A DNA stretch of 44,067 nt from UBA5336 sp038745855 (GCA_038745855.1 JBCDLC010000027.1:1-44067); one strand, 5' to 3'; positions 31,453-41,093 are shown, counted from the first letter of the stretch. The notes: a model not told the origin generated them from the sequence alone. Made by a program: numbers and translations.

Positions 31453-32478
31453 GTGCAGCCACGCCCCCTCCCGGTTCCGGTTCCCATTCCCGCTGACGTG
31501 TTCGAAGCCGAAGACCGGGTCCGCCCCTTCGCCATCGAGACACCGCTGCTCCGGTCCGATGCCTTGGACGCGGCCGCAGGTGCGTCTGTCTGGATCAAGC
31601 CCGAATGTCTGCAAGTGACAGGCAGCTTCAAGATCAGGGGCGCGTCCAACCGGCTGAGCAAGCTCAGCGAGACGGAGCGCGCGCGTGGTGTCGTCGCCTA
31701 TTCCTCGGGCAACCACGCCCAAGGTGTTGCCCGCGCGGCCCGCCAACTGGGCATGCTGGCAACGATCGTGATGCCGTCCGATGCGCCCTTGGTGAAGGTA
31801 GAGGGGGTGCGCAGCGACGGCGCAGATATCGTTTTTTACGACCGATGGCACGAGAGCCGCGAAGACATTGCCGCCGACATCTGTGATCAGACGGGTGCGA
31901 CGCTGGTCCCCAGCTACGATGACGCTGACATTATCGCTGGGCAAGGAACTGCGGGCCTGGAGTTCGCCCGCCAGATGCAGGCGGCTGGCGAGCCCCTACA
32001 CCACCTCGTCTGTTGTGTCGGTGGCGGAGGCTTGATCAGCGGTATCGCACTCGCTTTCAGTGCGCTTTCGCCCGACACGCGCATTTGGGGCAGCGAGCCT
32101 GAACACCATGACGATTGGGCACGGTCACTGGAAAGCGGCGCCATCGTCGCCAACTCAAAAGAAGCGCCGTCTTCCATTTGCGACGCTATTCTCACCCCAC
32201 AGCCTGGCGATGTGACCTGGGCGGTTGGCGGATCCCGTCTGGCAGGCGGCTTCCGGGTCAGCGACGCTGATGTTGCGTCGGCGATGCGGTTCGCCTTCCG
32301 TCACTTGAAGCTCGTCGTAGAACCCGGTGGCGCCGCCGCACTTGCCGCGTTGCTTCACAGAATGCCTGAAAGCTCGCGCGGGCAACGTCTCGGCATTGTC
32401 CTTACCGGCGGTAATGTCGACCCGGCGCTGTTCGCGCGGCTCATCGCACCATCCGGCCCCGATCAAGGTCCTGGCTGA
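31453..32478 (+). CDS. Threonine/serine dehydratase family PLP enzyme
   Basis: A 341-aa fold-type II PLP enzyme of the threonine ammonia-lyase/serine racemase group. Schiff-base Lys60 is in TGSFKIRGASNRL; the phosphate-binding loop is CVGGGGLISGIAL; SSGNHAQGVA is the substrate-loop signature; PGGAAALAALL and LTGGNVD are late conserved blocks. It lacks the ACT-type regulatory domain of long biosynthetic IlvA, so a catabolic dehydratase or racemase role is more likely; the substrate cannot be fixed. The GTG start at 31453 is tentative: GTG 31498 would remove a Pro-rich stretch. The last 38 bp overlap the 3' end of the convergent lytic transglycosylase gene. Confidence 0.87.
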   Translation: MQPRPLPVPVPIPADVFEAEDRVRPFAIETPLLRSDALDAAAGASVWIKPECLQVTGSFKIRGASNRLSKLSETERARGVVAYSSGNHAQGVARAARQLGMLATIVMPSDAPLVKVEGVRSDGADIVFYDRWHESREDIAADICDQTGATLVPSYDDADIIAGQGTAGLEFARQMQAAGEPLHHLVCCVGGGGLISGIALAFSALSPDTRIWGSEPEHHDDWARSLESGAIVANSKEAPSSICDAILTPQPGDVTWAVGGSRLAGGFRVSDADVASAMRFAFRHLKLVVEPGGAAALAALLHRMPESSRGQRLGIVLTGGNVDPALFARLIAPSGPDQGPG

Positions 32479-34480
32479 GCCGGATTTCCTCGGCTTCTCC
32501 CGAGAGGCGATGCCGGTAGACCTGGGTGTTTTCGAGCACTCGTTGGACATAATTGCGGGTTTCCGAGAAGGGGATCATCTCCACCCAGTCAATCGGATCT
32601 ACTTCGCCGCGCCTGGGGTCGCCATAGTCGCCAATCCAGGCCCGTGGGCGGCGCGCGCCGGCGTTGTAGGCGGCTGCTGTCATGATGTAGCTGCCATTGA
32701 ACTGCTCAAGCAGTGTGTCGAGATGCGCGCCGCCGAGCGTCATGTTGTATCCAGGATCGTCGGTGAGCCAAGACGTTCGGTAGGGCAATCCCCGGCGCCG
32801 CGCCTCCGTTCTCGCCGTCGTCGGCAGGAACTGCATGAGGCCTCGAGCATTCGCATGGGAGATGGCCCGGGGGTTCATCTCGCTTTCCTGGCGTGAAAGC
32901 GCCAGCATCAAGGAGCGCTCCACCCTGGGCTCCCGTAGCAGGGGGAATTCGACGAGCGGATAGGCCGCTTCTGGCGCGACAATTCCGCGAGCCAGACCCG
33001 ATTTCGCGCCCCGAACGCCGACATCGTCGTAGCGGTACTCCTCACCGAGCGCCTTCAGCAAAAGGAAGTCCGCCGGCTGTTCCAGCGTATCGTCGAGGTG
33101 GTAAGCGAATTGGCGGAAGAGACCCGTTTCACCCGCTTCTGCAAGCAGGCGCAGGGCTTTCACCAGCGGTTTGGCTTCAAACGCGGCCCGGTCCGCTTCC
33201 GTTGGTGCTGCTGCAGCGTCAAACGCAATCGTGCGGTCACCTGATCGTTCAGCCGCCAATTGACCGTAATAGGTGTAGGGGAACAGCGCCGCATCCGCGT
33301 AAGCGGCTTGGGCCTCATCCGATTGGCCCAGCGCTTCGAGCGCGCGACCTGACCAGTAATCTGACCGCGATTTCGAAATCGGCGTCGAGACCCTTTCGCC
33401 CAAGGTCGAGAAGTGCTGAGCGGCCCGCGCTGCGTCACCCTCCTTGCGGAGTGATAGCCAGCCAGCCAGGAACTCTGCCGTCGCGAAATCTGCCCCGCTG
33501 TTGAGCCCATGCGGCGCGGCCAAGGTGTAGGCGGACCGGTAGTCTTTCCCCTTGATGGCTCGGCGGACGGCCAGGTGCCGCTCTCGCCAAAGGCGACTGC
33601 GACCGGCGTCCGGAACAGCGTTCGTATCGATATCGAAGAGGAGCGGTGTGGCTGCATCGGTGCGCCCACGCTGTCGGCGCCACCGCGCCCGGTCATAGAG
33701 CAGGCCCGGGTGATCCTGCAAATGGCTGGGGACAGCCTGTATCGCGCGATCCACGCCCCGGCGACGCGCGGCGAGGGCAATACGGGCGTTGGCAAGTGCC
33801 CCGTAGTCCGATGTTAGGCGCCGCGAAAGACGCTGGGCGGAAGAGCGTTGCCCCGTCCACAGCAGGAAATCCACGCGGGCACGCAGATCGTCCTGCGTGA
33901 TACGACTGGAATAGTCTTCTAGGATGAGGTCGACCGTCTTAGTCGTTAGCGTTCGTCCCCTGAACGCCTCTGTCATCCTGGCATCACCTGCCGCCCGCTG
34001 TCCGGTCTGGATCTCGGCAATGGCGAGCGCAATCTCACCGTCCCCTGAGACTGGGCCGCCATCGGAGAGCCATGCTGCGCGCTCTGCATAGGAAAGCCGG
34101 CTGTCGCCGATCGCGCGCTCCGCAAAGCCCCGGATCAAGCTCGTGCGGGGCCAACCCTCGAGCCGCTCCAGCGCCGTGGCGAGTTCTTCAAACGATAGAT
34201 CATCGCCATGGCGGGTCGCTTTCCGCCACAGGATGAGGTTTTTCACAGTGTCGTCCCCGGCCGCGGCCTGGAACTGGTCGACCCGTCGCCAGTCGCCCCG
34301 GTCGGCGGCATCAAGGGCTCCGTGCAGAATAGCGGCATCGGTTGTGGAAACGACCCGGGATGCGTAGGGATTGTCAGGCTTGACGCTTGGCGGTTGCGGC
34401 GCGCTTGCCTGGGCGGCGGGTAGAGCCCACATCGCCGCGATGAGCGCGATGGCGGAGAGACGCTTGTACGAAGCCATCAT
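32441..34480 (-). CDS. Soluble lytic murein transglycosylase (Slt-like)
   Basis: A 679-aa exported enzyme that cleaves peptidoglycan glycan strands forming 1,6-anhydro ends. A signal peptide (RLSAIALIAAMWALPAAQASA) is followed by a long alpha-helical superhelical domain (about 50-490) and a C-terminal goose-lysozyme-like SLT domain. The catalytic Glu is in LSRQESEMNPRAIS, with GLMQFLPTTA and AAYNAGARRPRAW, the other two SLT motifs. Start: the frame is open 86 codons further upstream, but ATG 34480 (a second ATG follows at 34477) begins the signal peptide and has AAAGG upstream. It is divergent from dapA (93 bp) and overlaps the dehydratase 3' end by 38 bp. Confidence 0.93.
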   Translation of the reverse strand: MMASYKRLSAIALIAAMWALPAAQASAPQPPSVKPDNPYASRVVSTTDAAILHGALDAADRGDWRRVDQFQAAAGDDTVKNLILWRKATRHGDDLSFEELATALERLEGWPRTSLIRGFAERAIGDSRLSYAERAAWLSDGGPVSGDGEIALAIAEIQTGQRAAGDARMTEAFRGRTLTTKTVDLILEDYSSRITQDDLRARVDFLLWTGQRSSAQRLSRRLTSDYGALANARIALAARRRGVDRAIQAVPSHLQDHPGLLYDRARWRRQRGRTDAATPLLFDIDTNAVPDAGRSRLWRERHLAVRRAIKGKDYRSAYTLAAPHGLNSGADFATAEFLAGWLSLRKEGDAARAAQHFSTLGERVSTPISKSRSDYWSGRALEALGQSDEAQAAYADAALFPYTYYGQLAAERSGDRTIAFDAAAAPTEADRAAFEAKPLVKALRLLAEAGETGLFRQFAYHLDDTLEQPADFLLLKALGEEYRYDDVGVRGAKSGLARGIVAPEAAYPLVEFPLLREPRVERSLMLALSRQESEMNPRAISHANARGLMQFLPTTARTEARRRGLPYRTSWLTDDPGYNMTLGGAHLDTLLEQFNGSYIMTAAAYNAGARRPRAWIGDYGDPRRGEVDPIDWVEMIPFSETRNYVQRVLENTQVYRHRLSGEAEEIRLSQDLDRGRMVR

Positions 34481-34573
34481 TTGACGCAGACCTTTCGAGC
34501 CGAAATCACCGATCTTTCCTGTCGGCGTATCGATCGCCCCCTTCAGCTCTCCCAGAATAGAGGCAGATATAAG

Positions 34574-35452
34574 ATGTTCGCCGGTTCTATCCCAGCCCTT
34601 GTCACCCCGTTCCGCGACGGCGCTGTGGACAAGCCGGCCTTCGCCAACCTGGTGGAGCGCCAGGTTGCGGCAGGCTCCGGCGCCCTTGTTCCCATGGGCA
34701 CCACCGGTGAAACCTCGACTTTGTCGCATGATGAGCACAAATCCGTTGTCAGCCTCTGTGTCGAAGTGGCTGCAGGACGTGTGCCAGTGATTGCAGGGGC
34801 AGGCGCAAATTCAACCACTGAGGCCATCGAATTGACCATCCATGCCAAGGCGGTGGGTGCAGACGCGGCTCTTGTGGTCGTGCCTTATTACAACAAGCCA
34901 GACCAGCGGGGCATCTTTGCCCACTTCAAGGCGATCAATGACGCCGTGCAGCTTCCGGTCTTCCTCTACAATGTGCCGGGCCGAACGGTGGTCGACCTGT
35001 TGCCCGATACCGTTATTGCCCTTGCGGAACTGCCAAATATCATCGGGATCAAGGATGCGAGCGACGATCTCGCCCGGGTGGCCCAACACGCAGCCGGCAC
35101 CCAAGGCCAACAGTTTATTCAGCTATCGGGGCACGATCCATCAGCGCTTGGCTTCTGCGCCCAGGGTGGGGCTGGCGTGATCTCCGTGACCGCCAACGTG
35201 GCCCCCGAGGCGATGGCAAAGATGGTCGATGCAGCGGTCGATGGGCGCCTGGACGAGGCGCGCGCCATCGATGCGTCGCTGTCGGGCCTACACAGCGCCT
35301 TGTTCGCCTCGCCAAGCCCGGGCCCGTCCAAATTCGCCCTCTCTGCCTTTGGCCTTTGCACCGCTGACGTCCGACTGCCTCTCCTGCCGCCGGACGACGC
35401 TGCCCAGGCGCTCATCTTGTCTGCCATGCAGGCGGCGGGGCTAAAGGACTAG
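34574..35452 (+). CDS. dapA: 4-hydroxy-tetrahydrodipicolinate synthase
   Basis: A 292-aa TIM-barrel enzyme that condenses pyruvate and aspartate semialdehyde in lysine and diaminopimelate synthesis. The Schiff-base Lys160 is in IIGIKDASDD; Tyr132 in LYNVPGRT and Thr43/Thr44 in GTTGETSTL complete the proton relay. ATG 34574 gives the classic N-terminus FAGSIPALVTPF; the frame is open upstream into the transglycosylase start but that stretch is not part of the family. smpB follows 7 bp later. The lytic transglycosylase-dapA-smpB neighbourhood is common in alphaproteobacteria. Confidence 0.96.
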   Translation: MFAGSIPALVTPFRDGAVDKPAFANLVERQVAAGSGALVPMGTTGETSTLSHDEHKSVVSLCVEVAAGRVPVIAGAGANSTTEAIELTIHAKAVGADAALVVVPYYNKPDQRGIFAHFKAINDAVQLPVFLYNVPGRTVVDLLPDTVIALAELPNIIGIKDASDDLARVAQHAAGTQGQQFIQLSGHDPSALGFCAQGGAGVISVTANVAPEAMAKMVDAAVDGRLDEARAIDASLSGLHSALFASPSPGPSKFALSAFGLCTADVRLPLLPPDDAAQALILSAMQAAGLKD

Positions 35453-35459
35453 GACCCCG

Positions 35460-35942
35460 ATGGCAAAGGGCAAACAGACCAAAGGCCGGAGCGACGGTCT
35501 CATCGCGGAAAACAGGCGCGCGCGCCGCGACTATTCGGTCGAGGACACCCTGGAAGCCGGGCTTGTGCTCGTCGGCTCAGAGGTGAAATCCCTGCGTGAG
35601 GGGCGCGCCAACATCGCTGAGAGCTATGCCTCGATCGAGGAGGGCGAGCTCTGGCTTATCAATGGCGATATCCCGATCTACCCGGCGGCTAACCGCTTTA
35701 ACCACGAGCCGAAGCGCAAGCGGAAGCTGTTGGTTTCGAAACGGGAGCGCGCCCGCATTGCTCAGTCCGTCGAGCGTAAGGGCCGTACCGTTGTGCCGCT
35801 CAAGATGTATTTCAACGACCGCGGGGTCGCGAAACTCCTCATCGGCATCGCCACGGGCCGCAAGGCTCCAGACAAGCGAGATGTGGAGAAGAACCGCGAC
35901 TGGCAGCGTCAAAAACAGAGGCTGATGCGGGACAAGGGCTGA
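35460..35942 (+). CDS. smpB: SsrA-binding protein SmpB
   Basis: A 160-aa RNA-binding protein that loads tmRNA onto stalled ribosomes for trans-translation. The OB-fold shows IAENRRARRDY, GLVLVGSEVKSLREGRANI, SYASIEEGELWLINGDIPIY and KLLIGIATGRKAPDKR; the basic C-terminal tail (DWQRQKQRLMR) is expected to enter the decoding centre. Full length. Located 7 bp after dapA and convergent with gltA (19-bp gap). Confidence 0.97.
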   Translation: MAKGKQTKGRSDGLIAENRRARRDYSVEDTLEAGLVLVGSEVKSLREGRANIAESYASIEEGELWLINGDIPIYPAANRFNHEPKRKRKLLVSKRERARIAQSVERKGRTVVPLKMYFNDRGVAKLLIGIATGRKAPDKRDVEKNRDWQRQKQRLMRDKG

Positions 35943-35961
35943 GCTTGAACCTGAAACCGCT

Positions 35962-37266
35962 TCAGCGGGACGTGATCGGCACGAAGTCGCGCTGCGGTGC
36001 ACCGGTATAAAGCTGCCGCGGGCGCCCGATCCTCTGGTTCGGATCCTCTATCATCTCGTTTAATTGAGCGACCCATCCCACGGTTCGCGCCATGGCGAAC
36101 AGCACTGTGAACATCGTCGTCGGAAAGCCCATCGCGTCCAGAATGATGCCCGAATAGAAATCGACGTTCGGATAGAGCTTCTTCTCGATGAAATATGGGT
36201 CTTCGAGGGCAATGCGTTCCAGTTCCATGGCCACTTTCAAGACCGGCAAGTCGCGCACACCCAACTCGTCAAACACGGCATGGGCAGTCTGCTGCATGAC
36301 CTTCGCCCGCGGATCGTAGTTTTTGTACACCCGGTGCCCGAAGCCCATTAGCCGGAATGGGTCATCCTTGTCCTTGGCCCGCGCAATGTACTCTGGAATG
36401 CGGTCGACCGTGCCGATCTCGCGCAGCATGTTGAGACACGCCTCGTTGGCCCCGCCATGGGCCGGCCCCCAGAGACACGCAATGCCCGCAGCGACGGCCG
36501 CATAGGGGTGCGCCCCAGATGACCCTGCAAGCCGCACAGTTGATGTGGACGCATTCTGTTCGTGGTCTGCATGCAAGATCAGGATCTTGTCCATGGCATG
36601 CGCAAGCGTCCGCGATGCCCGGTAGTCTTCTGCCGGTACTGAGAAGCACATCCGCAGGAAGTTCTCAGCATAACCCAACTCGTTGCGCGGATGCACAAAA
36701 GGTTGGCCAATATTATACTTGTAAATGCGGGCCGCGATTGTTGGCATTTTTGCGATCAGGCGGATGGAAGCGAGCCGCCGTTCTTCTGGGTCAGCACTGT
36801 CCATGGCGCTGGGATAGAAAGACGCAATCCCACCGACGATCCCGGTGAACATCGCCATGGGGTGGCTGTCGCGCCGGAAGCCATCGAAAAACCGGTCCAT
36901 CTGTGTGTGCAACATCGTATGTTGCGTCACTTCGGTGGCAAACGCACGGAACTCTTTCTGCGTCGGCAATTCGCCGTAGAGCAACAGGTAGCAGACCTCC
37001 AGAAAGCCCGATTGTTCCGCAAGCTGCTCGATCGGATAGCCGCGGTGCAACAGCCGGCCCTCGTCGCCATCGATGAACGTGATCTGGCTCTCACAGCTCG
37101 CCGTGGAGGTGAACCCTGGATCAATCGTGAAAGCGCCGGTCGACGCGTATAGCTTTCGAACATCGATGACATCAGGACCCTCGGTGCCCGACAGGACCGG
37201 GAGCTCTGTTGTCTTGCCATCCAATGTCAGGGTCGCGCTGCCCTTGTTGACCATCTTGCTTTCCAT
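35962..37266 (-). CDS. gltA: Citrate synthase, type II
   Basis: A 434-aa type II (hexameric, Gram-negative type) citrate synthase that condenses oxaloacetate and acetyl-CoA. Family landmarks: ITFIDGDEGRLLHRGYPIEQLA, FRRDSHPMAMFTG, LILHADHEQNASTSTVR (active-site His), WGPAHGGANEACL (active-site His), GFGHRVYKNYDPRA (His), and NVDFYSGIILDAMG with the catalytic Asp. ATG 37266 has AAAGGG about 10 bases upstream on the minus strand; a second Met four codons in is also possible. It lies 81 bp downstream of gltX on the same strand. Confidence 0.97.
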   Translation of the reverse strand: MESKMVNKGSATLTLDGKTTELPVLSGTEGPDVIDVRKLYASTGAFTIDPGFTSTASCESQITFIDGDEGRLLHRGYPIEQLAEQSGFLEVCYLLLYGELPTQKEFRAFATEVTQHTMLHTQMDRFFDGFRRDSHPMAMFTGIVGGIASFYPSAMDSADPEERRLASIRLIAKMPTIAARIYKYNIGQPFVHPRNELGYAENFLRMCFSVPAEDYRASRTLAHAMDKILILHADHEQNASTSTVRLAGSSGAHPYAAVAAGIACLWGPAHGGANEACLNMLREIGTVDRIPEYIARAKDKDDPFRLMGFGHRVYKNYDPRAKVMQQTAHAVFDELGVRDLPVLKVAMELERIALEDPYFIEKKLYPNVDFYSGIILDAMGFPTTMFTVLFAMARTVGWVAQLNEMIEDPNQRIGRPRQLYTGAPQRDFVPITSR

Positions 37267-37347
37267 TGTTCGCGAACCCTTTGCTACACCTGTATGCCCG
37301 CCGATTGGCCGGCTTGTCTTTCCAGGGGCAGCCCCTCGCCACCCCGC

Positions 37348-38832
37348 CTATTCGCCGCCCGACCCCCCAGGGGCTTGGGCGAGTTGATCATCGATCCTCG
37401 ACAGGACTTCTGCCTGTCCAAGCCATGCGGCCACATGCGACAGATCAGGCGCTGGATGCCCACCTGTCAGGGCCGCCCGCAAAGCCGGCCCAACTGCGCC
37501 GATGGAAACATCTTGTGCAACGCAATAGCCATCGAGCGTTTGACCGATGGCTTCGGCTGAAAACAATTTCACATCTATAAGTAGTGTACGCAGAGCAGCG
37601 AGATGGCGCAAGCCATCCCCTTTCAGGGCCTTCCGCGCCTTTTTGTTCAGGCTGAATGGGCGCGGCGCTGTAATAAATGCGAAGGCCTCAGCGAGGGCAG
37701 GGAGGGTCGATCCCCTGTCTTTCATGTGCGGTAAGGCATTGGAAATCGCGTCTTCTTGAACGGGTGTCAGCGGTCCGTGCTCCGCCAAATAGGGCGCCAA
37801 CAACTCCGCGAGTCGCGTATCTTCGCACCCGCGCAAAAAATGGCTGTTCACAGCATCCAGCTTGTCCAGATCGAGCCGGGCGGGCGCCTTGTTGATCCCC
37901 GACAGGGAAAAGAGCTTGGATGCCTCTTTGTCGCTGAAGATTTCCTGGTCGCCATGACTCCAGCCAAGCCGCAGCAAATAGGCCCGCATGGCCTCGGGCA
38001 GATAGCCCATATCCCGGTAGGTCAGCGTCGACAAAGCCCCGTGCCGTTTCGACAGTTTTGCCCCATCCGGCCCGTGGATGAGCGGAACATGGGCGTATTG
38101 GGGCACATCCCATCCCATGGCTTCAATGATGGGTCTCTGCCGGAACGCATTCCGCAGATGGTCATCTCCCCGCACCACATGGCTTACGCCCATATCGTGG
38201 TCATCGACGACGACGGCGAGCATATAGGTCGGGGTCCCATCCGCGCGCACCAGGATGAGATCATCCAACTCCGATGACTGGATTTCGATCCGGCCCTGGA
38301 CGGCATCTTCCAGCACCTGCGTCCCGGCATCGGGTGCGCGTAGCCGAATGGTGTAGGGCATGTCTTTTGCGACGGGCGTACCGCCGTCGCGCCAGGGTGA
38401 GCGATAGGGCGCCAACAGGGCATCGGCTTCGGCGCGGAGTGTCTGCCGTTCAGCTTCAGAAAGGCTCTCATCCTTGGAGGCCGCCCGCTTGGCTTCCCCT
38501 TCGTCCCGGCGCGCCTGCAAGTCCTCGGGCGTGGCATAGCACCGGAACGCATGGCCGCGCTCAACCAGGATATGGGCGATTTCCAGATGCCGGTCTGCCC
38601 GGCTGGATTGAAAGACCGGCGGCTCATCAGACGCAAGATCCAACCACGCCATGGCATCGAGAATGGCCTGTGTGGCCTCCGGCGTGGACCGGGCGCGGTC
38701 CGTGTCCTCAATCCGCAACAGGAACCGGCCACCATGGCGCTGGGCGAGAAGATGGTTGAAAAGTGCGGTGCGCGCGCCCCCAATGTGCAACATACCGGTC
38801 GGTGAGGGCGCAAATCGGGTCGTGACGGTCAT
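37348..38832 (-). CDS. gltX: Glutamyl-tRNA synthetase
   Basis: A 494-aa class I aminoacyl-tRNA synthetase. FAPSPTGMLHIGGARTA carries the HIGH motif (HIGG, 16-19) and KLSKR (259-263) is the KMSKS equivalent. The zinc-cysteine insert of E. coli-type enzymes is not seen. ATG 38832 has GGAGAAG 9 bases upstream on the minus strand, which confirms the start. The start codon abuts that of comEC on the opposite strand with no gap. Whether a second gltX exists, as in many alphaproteobacteria, cannot be told from the window. Confidence 0.96.
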   Translation of the reverse strand: MTVTTRFAPSPTGMLHIGGARTALFNHLLAQRHGGRFLLRIEDTDRARSTPEATQAILDAMAWLDLASDEPPVFQSSRADRHLEIAHILVERGHAFRCYATPEDLQARRDEGEAKRAASKDESLSEAERQTLRAEADALLAPYRSPWRDGGTPVAKDMPYTIRLRAPDAGTQVLEDAVQGRIEIQSSELDDLILVRADGTPTYMLAVVVDDHDMGVSHVVRGDDHLRNAFRQRPIIEAMGWDVPQYAHVPLIHGPDGAKLSKRHGALSTLTYRDMGYLPEAMRAYLLRLGWSHGDQEIFSDKEASKLFSLSGINKAPARLDLDKLDAVNSHFLRGCEDTRLAELLAPYLAEHGPLTPVQEDAISNALPHMKDRGSTLPALAEAFAFITAPRPFSLNKKARKALKGDGLRHLAALRTLLIDVKLFSAEAIGQTLDGYCVAQDVSIGAVGPALRAALTGGHPAPDLSHVAAWLGQAEVLSRIDDQLAQAPGGSGGE

Positions 38833-41004
38833 ATGGACACTTCTCCAAATACGGACATAGGCGCCGTTCGCGGGATCGATCGGAACGACCCATCCCAGCC
38901 CTTGCAGTCTGCCAGGTACGCGCCCGGTCGCCGCGTTTCACACCGGGCCCGACGCCTTGGCAAGGCCATCCCTGCCGCCTTAGGGGGCATTGCACCGATC
39001 ATCGACCTCAGAACGGTGACGCCCGTCCTCTTTGCGCTTGGCTTTGCGACCGGTGCGTACGCCTATTTCGAATGGCCATCGGAACCCCAAGGCTGGGCGG
39101 TCGGACTTGTCTGCCTGTCGGCCGGCATCGTCTTTTTGGGGCTCTACGCCTCGCGCCAGTTGGGCCTCTGGACAGTCGGCGGGGTCGTCCTCGCCATGGC
39201 CCTTGGGTTTGCCTACGCCAAGGGCGCTGCCGTACGAACCGACACGGTGACAATTGCAGCCGAGACGCGTCCACTTCAGCTCGAAGGATGGGTTCGTCAG
39301 GTTGAAGGCGGTCGAAACGGTCCCCGTCTGCGCATCGAAGTCCATGCGATCCAATCTATGGATGCCGAAGCCGTGCCACGCTGGGTGCGGGTCACCCATC
39401 CCCTGTCCCTGTCGATCGGGCCTGGGCGCTTTGTCCGTTGCCGCGTCGTCCTCCGGCCGCCACCAGCGCCTGCGATGCCGGGAGATTATGATTTCCAGCG
39501 CCAGGCCTTTTTCGAGGGGCTCGGCGCGGTCGGCTATGTCCAAGGCCGTTGCCGCGGCGGAGCCATCGGCGCACCTGCCGGCTTCTGGCCGGGGGTGACG
39601 CTCTGGATCGATGGCCAGCGACGACGCCTCGCCGAGCATGTCCGCGTCGCCGCCGGTGAGCGGGCAGGCGGGTTCGCCGCAGCGCTCGTTTCCGGAGATC
39701 GCAGTTTCATCGACCCGGCCGACCAGGATGCCCTGCGCGGCTCTGGTCTGGCCCACCTGCTCGCCATATCCGGACTGCACCTCGCGATCGTCTGCGGTCT
39801 TGTGTACCTCATGGTGCGGCGCGGTCTTGCGCTCATCGAGCCGCTGGCGCTTCGTATTCCCGTTCAGAAGCCGGCCGCCTTTGCCGCCCTTGTAGCCGGC
39901 GCCGCCTATCTCACCTTGTCGGGCGCCAGCGTCTCGACCCAGCGGGCGTTCATCATGGCGGCGATCTTCTTCGGCGCTATCCTTGTCGACCGGCCGGGCT
40001 TCAGCTTGCGGGCGTTCGCCATTGCCATGGTTGCCGTGGTGGCGATCGACCCCGTGAGTGTCACCTCTCCAGGTTTCCAGATGTCCTTTGCGGCCACAGG
40101 CGCGTTGATTTCGACCTATTCCGCGCTCCTGCGTCAGAGAGCTAACCGGCCCGGACCCTACAAGTACAACCGGTTCAACGCGGCCGTCAGTTCGCTCGTG
40201 ATCACATCCGTTGTCGCCACGTTTGCAACAGCGCCCTTCGCCCTCTACCACTTCGACAGGGTCTCCGGCGCGGGCCTGATCGCCAACCTCTTGGCGATGC
40301 CCATTGTCTCCATCGCATCGGCACCATCGGCGGGTGCGACCCTCGTTCTGGCCCCGCTTGGCCTGGGTGATATCGGTCTCCGGGCCCTTGGCTACTCGCT
40401 CGAGGCCGTCCTCATCGTCGCCCACTGGGCGTCCGGCTTGCCAGGCCAGTCGCTCTCCCCGGTGTGGCCGATGCCCGAAATCGCCTTCGGAGGCCTGATT
40501 GCGGCGATCTCTGCCTGGGTCTTGCTCGAAGGGTGGGGCCGGTGGACCTTTGCCGTCGCCCTGACCATCGCCGCTGGCTTCAACTGGACGGCCACAAAGG
40601 GACCAGACGTCCATTGGGGCGCAAATGGCGATCTTTACGTATCAGACGCCGCCGGTGTGAGCCGCATCGCCATCATCGACGGCGATGGGCTCGGCCCCCT
40701 CCGCTACTCAGACCTACCGGAAACGAGCGCGTGCCAAAAGGGTACGTGCACCTATCCGACCCATCGCGGCCAGGTGCGCGTTTCCTGGAGTAGAGAAGGC
40801 CCGGAAGTGTGCCTGAATCGCGTGCCATCGCCCCTTCCGTCCTCACCGCAAACATCCTTGCCGTCCGCCAAGGACCGGTGTGATGCAACGCTTGTCTGGG
40901 ACGCCAGCGCCCGGCAGGGCCGGACCCTTCACCTCGGCGCCCTGGGGCGTAGCAGAACCCCCTGCCGCCGCCGCCCCTGGAGACCGTGCGAGGCCTCAAT
41001 CTGA
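38833..41004 (+). CDS. comEC: ComEC/Rec2 family DNA-uptake channel protein
   Basis: A 723-aa inner-membrane protein of the ComEC/Rec2 family that transports single-stranded DNA into the cytoplasm in competent bacteria. It has an N-terminal soluble/OB-like region with DUF4131 character (about 65-235), then a competence domain with multiple helices: GFAAALVSGDRSFI, GLAHLLAISGLHLAIVCGL (the signature), TLSGASVSTQRAFIMA and SVTSPGFQMSFAATGA. The metallo-beta-lactamase domain of long ComEC proteins is absent, as is usual in alphaproteobacteria; the tail (about 585-723) is Cys-containing and ends in an RRRPWRPC stretch. ATG 38833 directly abuts the gltX start and has no Shine-Dalgarno, so the true start may be downstream or the mRNA leaderless. 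Confidence 0.92.
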   Translation: MDTSPNTDIGAVRGIDRNDPSQPLQSARYAPGRRVSHRARRLGKAIPAALGGIAPIIDLRTVTPVLFALGFATGAYAYFEWPSEPQGWAVGLVCLSAGIVFLGLYASRQLGLWTVGGVVLAMALGFAYAKGAAVRTDTVTIAAETRPLQLEGWVRQVEGGRNGPRLRIEVHAIQSMDAEAVPRWVRVTHPLSLSIGPGRFVRCRVVLRPPPAPAMPGDYDFQRQAFFEGLGAVGYVQGRCRGGAIGAPAGFWPGVTLWIDGQRRRLAEHVRVAAGERAGGFAAALVSGDRSFIDPADQDALRGSGLAHLLAISGLHLAIVCGLVYLMVRRGLALIEPLALRIPVQKPAAFAALVAGAAYLTLSGASVSTQRAFIMAAIFFGAILVDRPGFSLRAFAIAMVAVVAIDPVSVTSPGFQMSFAATGALISTYSALLRQRANRPGPYKYNRFNAAVSSLVITSVVATFATAPFALYHFDRVSGAGLIANLLAMPIVSIASAPSAGATLVLAPLGLGDIGLRALGYSLEAVLIVAHWASGLPGQSLSPVWPMPEIAFGGLIAAISAWVLLEGWGRWTFAVALTIAAGFNWTATKGPDVHWGANGDLYVSDAAGVSRIAIIDGDGLGPLRYSDLPETSACQKGTCTYPTHRGQVRVSWSREGPEVCLNRVPSPLPSSPQTSLPSAKDRCDATLVWDASARQGRTLHLGALGRSRTPCRRRPWRPCEASI

Positions 41005-41093
41005 AGACGTCCCAGACCTCAGCCTCCGTATTCACTGAATTCTTACTGCTTTCCTCTACGCGCGTTGCCATGCGTGCCGAACACAGGCTTCCA

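Noticed and set aside
34481..34738. N-terminal extension of the lytic transglycosylase
   Set aside because: The extra 86 codons are antisense to dapA and precede a clean signal peptide at 34480.
38980..40614. A 544-codon open frame antisense to comEC
   Set aside because: It is a GC-driven shadow of comEC; the translation is His/Arg/Asp-rich without domain features, while comEC shows clear family motifs.
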